Assembly: GCA_030671095.1 (NCBI GenBank)
Contig: DAOVAK010000252.1
Span: forward strand, 1 to 5,146
DNA: 5,146 nucleotides
Source of the DNA: Deltaproteobacteria bacterium
GTDB taxonomy: Bacteria; Desulfobacterota; DSM-4660; Desulfatiglandales; HGW-15
Reading direction: 5' to 3'
Shown: positions 1-5,146 of the stretch, piece after piece
Layout: every line of letters begins with the position of its first letter
How positions within the stretch are numbered: the first letter of the stretch is position 1
Program-made: the position numbers and the translations under genes
The notes under the pieces: generated by a model
What the model was told of the DNA's origin: nothing
Seen by the model: the letters and a program-made list of their open reading frames with translations, nothing else
Database searches by the model: none

Positions 1-137
1 TGCTAAATACGGGAGCCAATGTCATAGCAAGCCACTGCCCGGCATGTGTCATGCAACTCAAAAGGTCAGCAGAAAAGATGAAGGCCGACGTGAAGGTTAT
101 GGACCTGGTGGAGATTCTCGATGAAGCCCTCCAATAG
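1..137 (+). CDS. C-terminal fragment of a CCG-domain (cysteine-rich) Fe-S oxidoreductase
   Basis: Only the last 44 codons are present, read in the frame starting at base 3 and ending at TAG 135-137; the gene begins before the window. The visible peptide contains NTGANVIASHCPACVMQL, where HCPAC supplies the closing CxxC of a CCG motif (family pattern CX31-39-CC-X35-36-CXXC). It ends in a short charged helix, as is usual for this domain. The domain occurs in HdrB/HdrD of heterodisulfide reductases, in GlcF of glycolate oxidase, in LutA and in many anaerobe-specific Fe-S oxidoreductases, where it binds a cluster and passes electrons between flavoproteins and quinones or thiols. The fragment cannot separate these subfamilies. 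It lies 71 nt upstream of the next gene on the same strand and may belong to the same operon, giving the locus a redox component. The domain call is good; the specific role is unknown. Confidence 0.72.
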   Translation, partial: LNTGANVIASHCPACVMQLKRSAEKMKADVKVMDLVEILDEALQ

Positions 138-208
138 AAACAGCGGTCTGTCTGCGTAAAATACGATCAAACCATATCATCAAATGTAGAAAAGGAGGAG
201 AGCAGGAG
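138..208 (+). promoter_or_regulatory. Short intergenic leader with strong Shine-Dalgarno for the DRE-TIM gene
   Basis: This 71-nt gap separates the Fe-S gene stop from the ATG at 209. It holds AAGGAGG at 192-198, ten bases before the ATG, and a second weaker AGGAG directly abutting the start codon. The first is a near-perfect anti-16S match and supports the 209 start. A TATCAT at 175-180 resembles a -10 box, but no credible -35 lies at the right distance, so no promoter is claimed. No terminator hairpin was seen, which is compatible with read-through from the upstream gene. Confidence 0.6.
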
Positions 209-1456
209 ATGAGTGACAGTTCCCAATCGGCTAAGACCCAACCCTGGAAAACAGACAACTGGCACGTAAGCCCGTGGAATTACCTGGAAGAGGTGACCAA
301 GGGTTTCCAACCGCCCAAGGAAGTCAAGATTCATGACATCACTCTAAGAGACGGTGAGCAGCAGGCCGGGATCATATTTACCAAGGACGATAAAGTGAGA
401 ATTGCTGAGAAGCTCGCTGAAGTGGGCGTACACCGTATCGAGGCAGGCATGCCGGCAGTCTCTCCCCGAGACGAAGCGGCCATTAAAGAGATTGTGAAGC
501 GCAACCTAACATCTGATATTTTCTGCTTCAGCCGTTGCATGGTAGACGATGTGAAACGGGCAGCAGATTGTGGTGTAAAGGGGATCATTATTGAGATCCC
601 TGCGAGCGCCCACCTCATAGAACAGGCCTATAAATGGCCTTTGGAAAAGGCTATTGACCTTTCCATTAGCGCGACTGCCTCTGCCAGAGAACAAGGGCTA
701 TATACGGTCTTCTTCACCATCGATGCCACCAGGTCTGACCTGAACTGGCTACTCGACCTGGTGGATAAGGTGGCCACCGAGGGCCATATGGATGCCTTCA
801 CTCTGGTGGATACCTTCGGTGTGCTCTCTCCCCATGCGGCGGCCTACTTCACCAAAAGGGTTAAGGAGAGGGTGGAAAAGCCACTGGAGATTCACTTTCA
901 TTCTGACTTCGGCATGGGGGTGGCCAACACGATCAATGCGATCCTTGCTGGCGCCGAGGTGATCCACACGACAGTTACAGGGATTGGCGAGCGGGCCGGG
1001 AACACCCCTATGGAGGAGACCGTGCTTGCCCTATTGACCATGTACGGCATCGATGTGGGCATTGATTTCAGCAAGATGAATGAACTCTCCAAACTTGTCC
1101 AAGAACTCTCGGGGAGTAGAGTTCCAGCCAGTCGACCCTTTATAGGCGACGGCGCTTACAGCATCGAATCGGGAATCGTTACCGGTTGGTTCAAAAACGT
1201 TTTTGAGGAAAACCCCACAACCGTCTTCCCTGTACACCCTGATTTCGTGGGACATGAGAGCCCAAAAATTGTCATGGGTAAAAAGAGCGGCCTTGATAAC
1301 ATTGCCGTATGGTCAGAGAAGCTGGGAATCCAACTGGATGAAGAAGAGGCCCTTTCTGCCCTCCAGGAAATCAAACTCAGGTCCCATGACCTAAAACGGG
1401 TGCTTACCGAAGAGGAATTTAGGGAAATAGCCGAAGGGGTCAAGGCTAGACAATAA
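209..1456 (+). CDS. DRE-TIM metallolyase, HMGL-like / isopropylmalate-homocitrate synthase family, atypical
   Basis: This is a 415-aa cytoplasmic protein of the HMGL-like (PF00682) TIM-barrel family, whose members make or break C-C bonds between an acyl-CoA and a 2-oxo acid using a divalent metal. Visible motifs are ITLRDGEQ (R47, D48), VDTFG near residue 200, HFHSDFG (H229, H231), the AN...AGA helix after it, and GIGERAGN (258-265, N265). D48, H229, H231 and N265 match the metal ligands of isopropylmalate synthase, with the usual 34-residue H-to-N spacing. After the barrel comes a short ESGI-type subdomain (320-323), then about 90 residues. The LeuA regulatory domain is absent, giving a homocitrate synthase-like length. 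Residues 1-38 form an extra N-terminal segment with W13, W18 and W23. The positions of the synthase catalytic Glu and His appear to be I171 and V324, so the standard synthase reaction is doubtful. The UbiD gene follows 44 nt downstream. Family is certain; substrate and reaction are unknown. Re-citrate synthase-like or lyase activity are alternatives. Confidence 0.88.
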   Translation: MSDSSQSAKTQPWKTDNWHVSPWNYLEEVTKGFQPPKEVKIHDITLRDGEQQAGIIFTKDDKVRIAEKLAEVGVHRIEAGMPAVSPRDEAAIKEIVKRNLTSDIFCFSRCMVDDVKRAADCGVKGIIIEIPASAHLIEQAYKWPLEKAIDLSISATASAREQGLYTVFFTIDATRSDLNWLLDLVDKVATEGHMDAFTLVDTFGVLSPHAAAYFTKRVKERVEKPLEIHFHSDFGMGVANTINAILAGAEVIHTTVTGIGERAGNTPMEETVLALLTMYGIDVGIDFSKMNELSKLVQELSGSRVPASRPFIGDGAYSIESGIVTGWFKNVFEENPTTVFPVHPDFVGHESPKIVMGKKSGLDNIAVWSEKLGIQLDEEEALSALQEIKLRSHDLKRVLTEEEFREIAEGVKARQ

Positions 1457-1487
1457 AACAGGCCAAAGAGTTCCACAACATGAGAAA

Positions 1488-1494
1488 GGGAGGT
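1488..1494 (+). promoter_or_regulatory. Shine-Dalgarno that sets the UbiD start at 1501
   Basis: GGGAGGT at 1488-1494 lies six bases before the ATG at 1501. A longer open frame begins at an in-frame ATG at 1480, but using it would place this ribosome-binding site inside the coding region as codons for Arg-Lys-Gly-Gly. The 1480 ATG has only a weak purine stretch before it. The peptide from 1501 (MFDDMQSFITALDEKG) also matches the usual UbiD N-terminus, which begins with a helix of the type D-L-x-x-F-I-x-x-L. Confidence 0.8.
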
Positions 1495-1500
1495 CTTACT

Positions 1501-2940
1501 ATGTTCGATGACATGCAGAGTTTCATAACGGCATTAGACGAAAAAGGAAAGTTGAGGAAGATCAATGGCGCCCACTGGGATCTTGAAATTGGCACCATTC
1601 ACGAAATTGTGAGTGAGAGGCTGGGGCCCGCATTGTTGTTTGATGAGATACCTGGATATCCCAAGGGATATCGTGTGGCCACTAACCTCCTCAATTTCAA
1701 GCTGGCTCAGAAGTTGGCACTCGGTCTTGATGAGACCATGACGGATATGGAAGTCATTCGTTACTGGAAAGAAAAGATGAAAGACTTCGCCCCGGTTCCC
1801 CCTGAGGAGGTGGATGATGGTCCAATTTTTGAAAACATCCTTACAGAAGACGATGTGGACCTATTCATGTTTCCGACCCCAAAATGGCATGAGCACGATG
1901 GGGGTCGATACATCGGCACGGGGGTCATTACAATCACACAGGATCCGGACGAAGGATGGGTCAATTCCGGGACCTATCGCGTCATGATACACGACGAGAA
2001 GACCCTTTCCTTCTATATGTCGCCAGGCAAGCACGGCAGGCTGATGCGGGAGAAATATTGGGCAAAGGGAGAACCTTGCCCAGTGGTCATATGCTTTGGT
2101 ATGGACTTGACGCTCTATACTTTTTCAACCATTTCTCTCCCATGGGGGGTATCGGAATACGACGCGGCTGGCTTCCTTAAAGGAAAACCGATCAGGGTGG
2201 TGAAGGGTAAGGCGACTGGCCTCCCCATACCGGCTACCGCAGAGATCGCCGTGGAGGGATTCGCACCGCCTCCGTCTGAAGACGTGAGGGAAGAAGGGCC
2301 CTTTGGAGAGTGGACCGGCTACTATGCTTCTGGCAGGAAAACAGAACCGGTGGTCTATGTGAAGAACCTCTATTTCCGCAACAATCCCATCATGTTCGGA
2401 CAGCCCCCTGTCAAGCCACCGGCATTCTTCTGGTTTCCCATCCCAGTGCATACGGCTGCAACCCTTTGGGACCGGTTGGAAAAAGCCGGTGCCACCGGTA
2501 TCAAGGGCGTCTATGTTCATGGCCCTGGCAATCGCGTGATTGGGGTTATCTCACTGAAGCAGAGTTACAACGGCCATGCGCGTCAGGTAGCCACCCTAGC
2601 TGCTGCCTTTTTGCACGGAGGATCTTGCACCGGAAGATATATCATCACGGTGGATGAAGACATCGACCCGTCAAATCTGGATGAGGTGCTCTGGGCGGTG
2701 TCTACAAGGGTCAATCCAGAGAGGGCCATAACTATTGTCCCTGGATTTTTGACCAGTGCCCTAGACCCAACGCTCTCCCCCGAAGAGCGCCAGAGAAAAG
2801 AATACACCACCTCGAAGGTCTTCATCGATGCCTGCTGGCCTTATCACTGGAAAGATGCCGTTCCTCCAATCATCCGCTCCTCTGAGGAGTTAAGAAACAA
2901 AATCATGACAAAGTGGGAAGGGCTCTTTCAGGATATCTAA
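1501..2940 (+). CDS. UbiD-family prenylated-FMN-dependent (de)carboxylase
   Basis: This is a 479-aa cytoplasmic enzyme of the UbiD family, which reversibly decarboxylates unsaturated or aromatic acids using prenylated FMN and a divalent metal. Length fits the family (about 450-510 aa). The sequence shows the N-terminal helix and the PALLFDEIPGYPKG motif, then the NSGTYR motif (N155, R160) and SPGKHGR (H178). E219 sits in SEYDAAG, PATAEIAVEG follows, and EGPFGEW carries the E265/E270 pair. Near the C-terminus is the VDEDIDPSN strand-loop. Spacings N-R (5), R-H (18), R-to-metal Glu (59) and E-x4-E agree with Fdc1 N168, R173, H191, E233, E277 and E282, so the cofactor, metal and catalytic sites look intact. 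The prFMN supplier UbiX is not in the window. The gene lies 44 nt after the DRE-TIM gene and 9 nt before the HD gene, suggesting one operon. Ubiquinone biosynthesis is unlikely given these neighbours; catabolic decarboxylation (for example of an aryl acid or aryl-CoA) is more likely, but the substrate is not readable. Confidence 0.93.
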   Translation: MFDDMQSFITALDEKGKLRKINGAHWDLEIGTIHEIVSERLGPALLFDEIPGYPKGYRVATNLLNFKLAQKLALGLDETMTDMEVIRYWKEKMKDFAPVPPEEVDDGPIFENILTEDDVDLFMFPTPKWHEHDGGRYIGTGVITITQDPDEGWVNSGTYRVMIHDEKTLSFYMSPGKHGRLMREKYWAKGEPCPVVICFGMDLTLYTFSTISLPWGVSEYDAAGFLKGKPIRVVKGKATGLPIPATAEIAVEGFAPPPSEDVREEGPFGEWTGYYASGRKTEPVVYVKNLYFRNNPIMFGQPPVKPPAFFWFPIPVHTAATLWDRLEKAGATGIKGVYVHGPGNRVIGVISLKQSYNGHARQVATLAAAFLHGGSCTGRYIITVDEDIDPSNLDEVLWAVSTRVNPERAITIVPGFLTSALDPTLSPEERQRKEYTTSKVFIDACWPYHWKDAVPPIIRSSEELRNKIMTKWEGLFQDI

Positions 2941-2949
2941 CGGGGTAAT

Positions 2950-3564
2950 TTGGACGATACATCTGAAAAGCGAATCAAAGATATTGTAAGGCCCATACTT
3001 GAGAGGGGAAGACCTAGTGACTGGGAGCACACCCTTCGAGCCGTTGTATACGGGAAGTACTTGCTGCAACATGAGAAAGGGGAAGAGGGTATCGTCATTC
3101 CCGCGCTATATCTTCACGACATCGGTTGGAGCAAGGTCAATCTCAATGATTTCTTGCATGCCCCTCCAGCCCAAAAGAGGATGACGGAGAGTTCCTCTCT
3201 TCACATGAAATACGGCGCCCTCTTAGCGGAAGAGATCTTGGAAGAGTTACGCTACAATCCCGAATTAAGCCGAAGGGTCGTATCGATCATTGCCAATCAT
3301 GATGCGCCCGAGGAGGTCTTGCAGCTTGAGGATTCATCGGCAATCCTTGTGCTCGAAGCAGATCGGCTTGACCGGTATGGTCCTGAGAGTCTAAATCGAT
3401 TCTCAGCCGTCTTTGGAGCAGGATACCTGAGGAGGGAGCATGGAAATCAGGGCATGTCCTATCTCAGGACCGGCCTTGATATTTGGTTTAAGACTCGAAC
3501 CGCCAAGTCCCTGGCTCAGAAATTGGCCAGGGACCAGGGTCTGTTTGGAGATGCAAATAGTTAA
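2950..3564 (+). CDS. HD-domain metal-dependent phosphohydrolase-like protein
   Basis: This is a 204-aa soluble protein with a complete HD signature: H27 (DWEHTLR), H56-D57 (YLHDIGW), H117 (IIANHDA) and D138 (LEADRLDRYG), plus H85 in the helix between. HD proteins bind one or two metals and commonly hydrolyse nucleotides or phosphate esters. This single-domain, all-helical form resembles the small uncharacterised HD hydrolases often found in catabolic clusters. The start is TTG at 2950: the upstream frame lacks an ATG, the next in-frame ATG is M78, beyond the HD pair, and residues 1-26 are needed for the first His helix. The ribosome-binding site is poor (GGGGT at 2942-2946), so expression probably depends on translational coupling to UbiD, whose stop is 9 nt upstream. 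The substrate is unknown. A perfect 9-bp inverted repeat lies near the 3' end of the gene. Confidence 0.82.
   Translation: MDDTSEKRIKDIVRPILERGRPSDWEHTLRAVVYGKYLLQHEKGEEGIVIPALYLHDIGWSKVNLNDFLHAPPAQKRMTESSSLHMKYGALLAEEILEELRYNPELSRRVVSIIANHDAPEEVLQLEDSSAILVLEADRLDRYGPESLNRFSAVFGAGYLRREHGNQGMSYLRTGLDIWFKTRTAKSLAQKLARDQGLFGDANS
3507..3534 (+). repeat. Perfect 9-bp inverted repeat inside the HD gene 3' end
   Basis: GTCCCTGGC (3507-3515) and GCCAGGGAC (3526-3534) are exact reverse complements around a 10-nt loop, ending 30 nt before the HD stop codon. The right arm is followed by a second CCAGGG copy. In RNA this would be a stable GC-rich hairpin. There is no T-run after it (the next bases are CAGGGTCTGTTT), so it is not a standard intrinsic terminator. 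It may be chance, an mRNA stability element or an imperfect terminator. Confidence 0.55.
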
Positions 3565-3661
3565 AACAACACAGCAGCCAAGAAAAAAGGCAATATGGCC
3601 AGCGCAACATCTGATTGTCTCCGCCGGGTCATTACATCGAAAAGGAGTTCTTTCTGAGATT

Positions 3662-3772
3662 TAACCCTTCCCTCTGGCATAGAAACCGAATCATTATCTT
3701 GCCAAGACCAAGCTGCTGATTTCTTCCTACGGCTAGTAAAAATGTCTTACTCACCTCGTCCTAACCCTTCCC
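3662..3772. repeat. 11-bp direct repeat TAACCCTTCCC, two copies 100 bp apart
   Basis: TAACCCTTCCC occurs exactly at 3662-3672 and 3762-3772. The following bases are similar but not identical (TCTGGC and CTTGCC). Pyrimidine-rich CTAACCCTC/TCCC-like units are common in dispersed intergenic repeats of many bacteria, so this may be the remnant of such an element; two copies alone do not prove it. Confidence 0.5.
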
Positions 3773-3829
3773 CTTGCCTCCGGCTCGTAGGGCGTACAGC
3801 TCGAAGAGAAGACGGAGGGCGGGTTGGGG
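3759..3829. repeat. Imperfect long-range inverted repeat before the ligase gene
   Basis: CCTCCG (3777-3782) pairs perfectly with CGGAGG (3813-3818) around a 30-nt loop. Outside it, 3759-3767 (TCCTAACCC) can pair with 3821-3829 (GGGTTGGGG), allowing two G-U pairs, across an asymmetric internal loop (9 nt against 2 nt). This looks like a decayed REP- or MITE-like palindrome or a leader structure. It lacks a T-tract, so it is not called a terminator. Confidence 0.4.
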
Positions 3830-3838
3830 GCGGAAATC

Positions 3839-3844
3839 GGAGGG
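3839..3844 (+). promoter_or_regulatory. Shine-Dalgarno of the acyl-CoA ligase
   Basis: GGAGGG lies seven bases before the ATG at 3852 and fixes that start, because the frame is open further upstream with no better initiator. It forms the end of a G-rich tract (3814-3844), so its accessibility may depend on mRNA folding. Confidence 0.75.
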
Positions 3845-3851
3845 TTTCATT

Positions 3852-5146
3852 ATGGAGAATTTCGAATCCTTATCAACGGGCCAAGTTTTGGAAAAAGGTT
3901 CCCATGAGGTTCCCGATAAAATCGCCGTGGTCGATGGCGAAGCGAGGAAGACCTATAGGGAACTCAATGCCATGGCAGACGCGCTAGCATCCAGTCTATC
4001 GGAACTGGGATTTAGAAAAGGGGACCGGGTTGCCATATACATGCACAATTCCCTAGAACTCATGACGGCCTTCTACGCCCTCCAGAAATTGGGGGTTATC
4101 GTGGTATGGGTGAATCCCAATTATCGGGTGAGCGAGGCCCAGTTTATGCTTGCGAATTCTGAGGCAAAAGGGGTTGTTATCTTCAGGGAATGGGATGGAT
4201 ACGACTATCTAGATTCTATGTTAGACATTAAGGGCGCTTTGCCAAACCTTGAGTCGATCCTCCTCGCAGGCGATGGAGAGGGTGAAGGCGTTTATTCATT
4301 TTATGACCTCATAGAGAGGGGGACGGACAAAAAATATTCCCAGCCTCATATTGACACGAAAGAAAATCTTTCCATGTTCCTATATACATCAGGAACCACA
4401 GGGCGTCCAAAAGGCGCCATGATCTCCCATTACGCAGCTGTAAGGGCCGGTTGGGAGTATTCTTTAGGTGTAAAGGCATCATCTGAGGATCGATTTATTG
4501 CGGCGTTACCCATGAGCCATTCTTATGGCTGCGGGGCAATCCTCATTCAACCCATATTGCTTCAGTCCACTCTTGTCCTTATGGATAAATTCGATACGGA
4601 GAAGGCCTTCCAGATCATTGAGAAAGAGAAGATAACCCTGCTACTGGGCGCACCCACCCATTACATCTTGGCATTGAGCCATAAGAGCAGAAAAGAATAT
4701 GACCTTGGTTCCCTGAGGGCCGGTCTCATCGCCGGATATATACCTCCGGAGGGATTGATCACGAAAGTTGAAGAGGAGATGGGTATGTACATCACCTCTT
4801 TCTGGGGGGCCTCGGAGGTGGGTCCTGGGGTGGGGATAATTTGTCCTTATCCTTCACCTCTCGAGATAAGGGAGAAATATATTGGCCAACCCATAGTGGG
4901 TACAGAGGTGCGAGTCGTGGATCCGGCGAGTCAGGAAGAAGTCCCTGAAGGCGAGATCGGTGAGTTGACCCTATCAGGGTGGCATGTGATGAAGGGGTAT
5001 TGGAGAAATCCCGAAGAGACCGAAAAGCAGATTGTGAATGGATGGCTCTTCATGGGGGACCTGGTCTCCAGGGAAAAGGATGGCAACCTTAGAGTCTATG
5101 GCCGAACAAAGGACCTGATCAATCGTGGGGGTTACAAGATTTACCC
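3852..5146 (+). CDS. AMP-forming acyl-CoA synthetase/ligase, 3' end cut by window
   Basis: The gene shows 431 codons from ATG 3852 and continues beyond the window; family members are usually about 500-550 aa, so roughly the last 80-120 residues are missing. The enzyme adenylates a carboxylic acid with ATP and then forms its CoA thioester. ANL-superfamily core motifs appear in order: A3 P-loop LYTSGTTGRPKG (177-188), A4-like PMSHSYG (about residue 220), A5 WGASEVGPG (318-326), A6 GELTLSG followed by GYWRNPEE, A7 GDL (D403) and A8 GRTKDLINRGGYK (417-429, R418). The A10 catalytic Lys lies outside. A5 reads WGASE rather than the usual YGxTE, keeping the Glu, which suggests a non-acetate acid pocket. 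No signal peptide or membrane segment is seen. It probably activates the acid substrate or an intermediate handled by the neighbouring UbiD and DRE-TIM proteins; medium-chain, alicyclic or aromatic acids are all possible. Confidence 0.92.
   Translation, partial: MENFESLSTGQVLEKGSHEVPDKIAVVDGEARKTYRELNAMADALASSLSELGFRKGDRVAIYMHNSLELMTAFYALQKLGVIVVWVNPNYRVSEAQFMLANSEAKGVVIFREWDGYDYLDSMLDIKGALPNLESILLAGDGEGEGVYSFYDLIERGTDKKYSQPHIDTKENLSMFLYTSGTTGRPKGAMISHYAAVRAGWEYSLGVKASSEDRFIAALPMSHSYGCGAILIQPILLQSTLVLMDKFDTEKAFQIIEKEKITLLLGAPTHYILALSHKSRKEYDLGSLRAGLIAGYIPPEGLITKVEEEMGMYITSFWGASEVGPGVGIICPYPSPLEIREKYIGQPIVGTEVRVVDPASQEEVPEGEIGELTLSGWHVMKGYWRNPEETEKQIVNGWLFMGDLVSREKDGNLRVYGRTKDLINRGGYKIY

Larger units (their letters stand above)
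3565..3851 (+). other. 287-nt intergenic region with repeats, no convincing gene
   Basis: This stretch separates the HD stop from the ligase start. Open frames here lack ribosome-binding sites and recognisable protein features: one from the ATG at 3594 encodes only 20 aa, and one from 3743 runs into the ligase out of frame with low-complexity Arg/Gly/Pro content. The region holds two copies of TAACCCTTCCC, an imperfect inverted repeat and a G-rich tract just before the ligase. No clear -35/-10 pair and no hairpin followed by a T-run were found. The ligase could have its own promoter here, but it is not visible by eye. Confidence 0.6.

Noticed and set aside
152..180. Possible sigma-70 promoter (CTGCGT ... 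TATCAT)
   Set aside because: The -10-like box matches five of six bases, but the -35 position matches TTGACA at only two, so it is no better than chance.
1480..1500. Upstream ATG of the UbiD frame
   Set aside because: Its first codons are the Shine-Dalgarno of the better start at 1501, and the extra residues do not match the family N-terminus.
2125..2520. 131-codon open frame on the minus strand
   Set aside because: It lies wholly inside the UbiD gene, opposite a well-conserved coding frame, and its peptide shows no recognisable domain or ribosome-binding site.
3594..3656. 20-codon ORF starting at ATG 3594
   Set aside because: No ribosome-binding site, no recognisable peptide features and chance length.
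3735..3751. Short inverted repeat AGTAA ... TTACT
   Set aside because: Five AT-rich pairs with a 7-nt loop are expected by chance and have no T-run or other context.
3743..3987. 81-codon plus-strand open frame at the ligase start
   Set aside because: It overlaps the ligase out of frame, has Arg/Gly/Pro-rich low-complexity content from the repeat region and no ribosome-binding site.

Overview
The window reads as a stretch of bacterial chromosome with every recognisable gene on the + strand. It has roughly balanced base composition and purine-rich Shine-Dalgarno sites. The gene types are a CCG-domain Fe-S oxidoreductase, a DRE-TIM carboxyltransferase/lyase, a UbiD-family prenylated-FMN decarboxylase, an HD-domain protein and an AMP-forming acyl-CoA ligase. 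This mix is typical of anaerobic catabolic loci in Desulfobacterota (Deltaproteobacteria) and similar syntrophic or sulfate-reducing bacteria. The taxonomic placement is an inference from gene content only; no marker gene is present.

Layout: 1-137 is the 3' end of a cysteine-rich (CCG) Fe-S protein gene. A 71-nt gap with a strong Shine-Dalgarno follows. At 209-1456 is a 415-aa HMGL-like/2-isopropylmalate-homocitrate synthase family protein. At 1501-2940 is a 479-aa UbiD-family decarboxylase with its expected active-site residues. At 2950-3564 is a 204-aa HD-domain protein, starting at TTG only 9 nt after the UbiD stop. A 287-nt non-coding stretch (3565-3851) carries an 11-bp direct repeat with a 100-bp period, an imperfect inverted repeat and a G-rich tract running into a Shine-Dalgarno. 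From 3852 to the window end is an AMP-forming acyl-CoA synthetase, cut by the window just after core motif A8.

The three central genes are tightly packed and probably form one operon, perhaps including the upstream Fe-S gene. The ligase may be a second unit or a later operon member. A plausible joint role is anaerobic metabolism of an organic (perhaps aromatic or unsaturated) acid: CoA activation by the ligase, non-oxidative (de)carboxylation by UbiD, C-C bond formation or cleavage by the DRE-TIM enzyme, and electron transfer through the Fe-S protein. The substrate cannot be read from the sequence. The most notable point is that the DRE-TIM protein keeps its metal site but appears, by motif alignment from memory, to lack both the catalytic Glu and the catalytic His of true isopropylmalate/homocitrate synthases. 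It may therefore catalyse a different reaction. I see no RNA genes, insertion sequences, CRISPR arrays or convincing rho-independent terminators.
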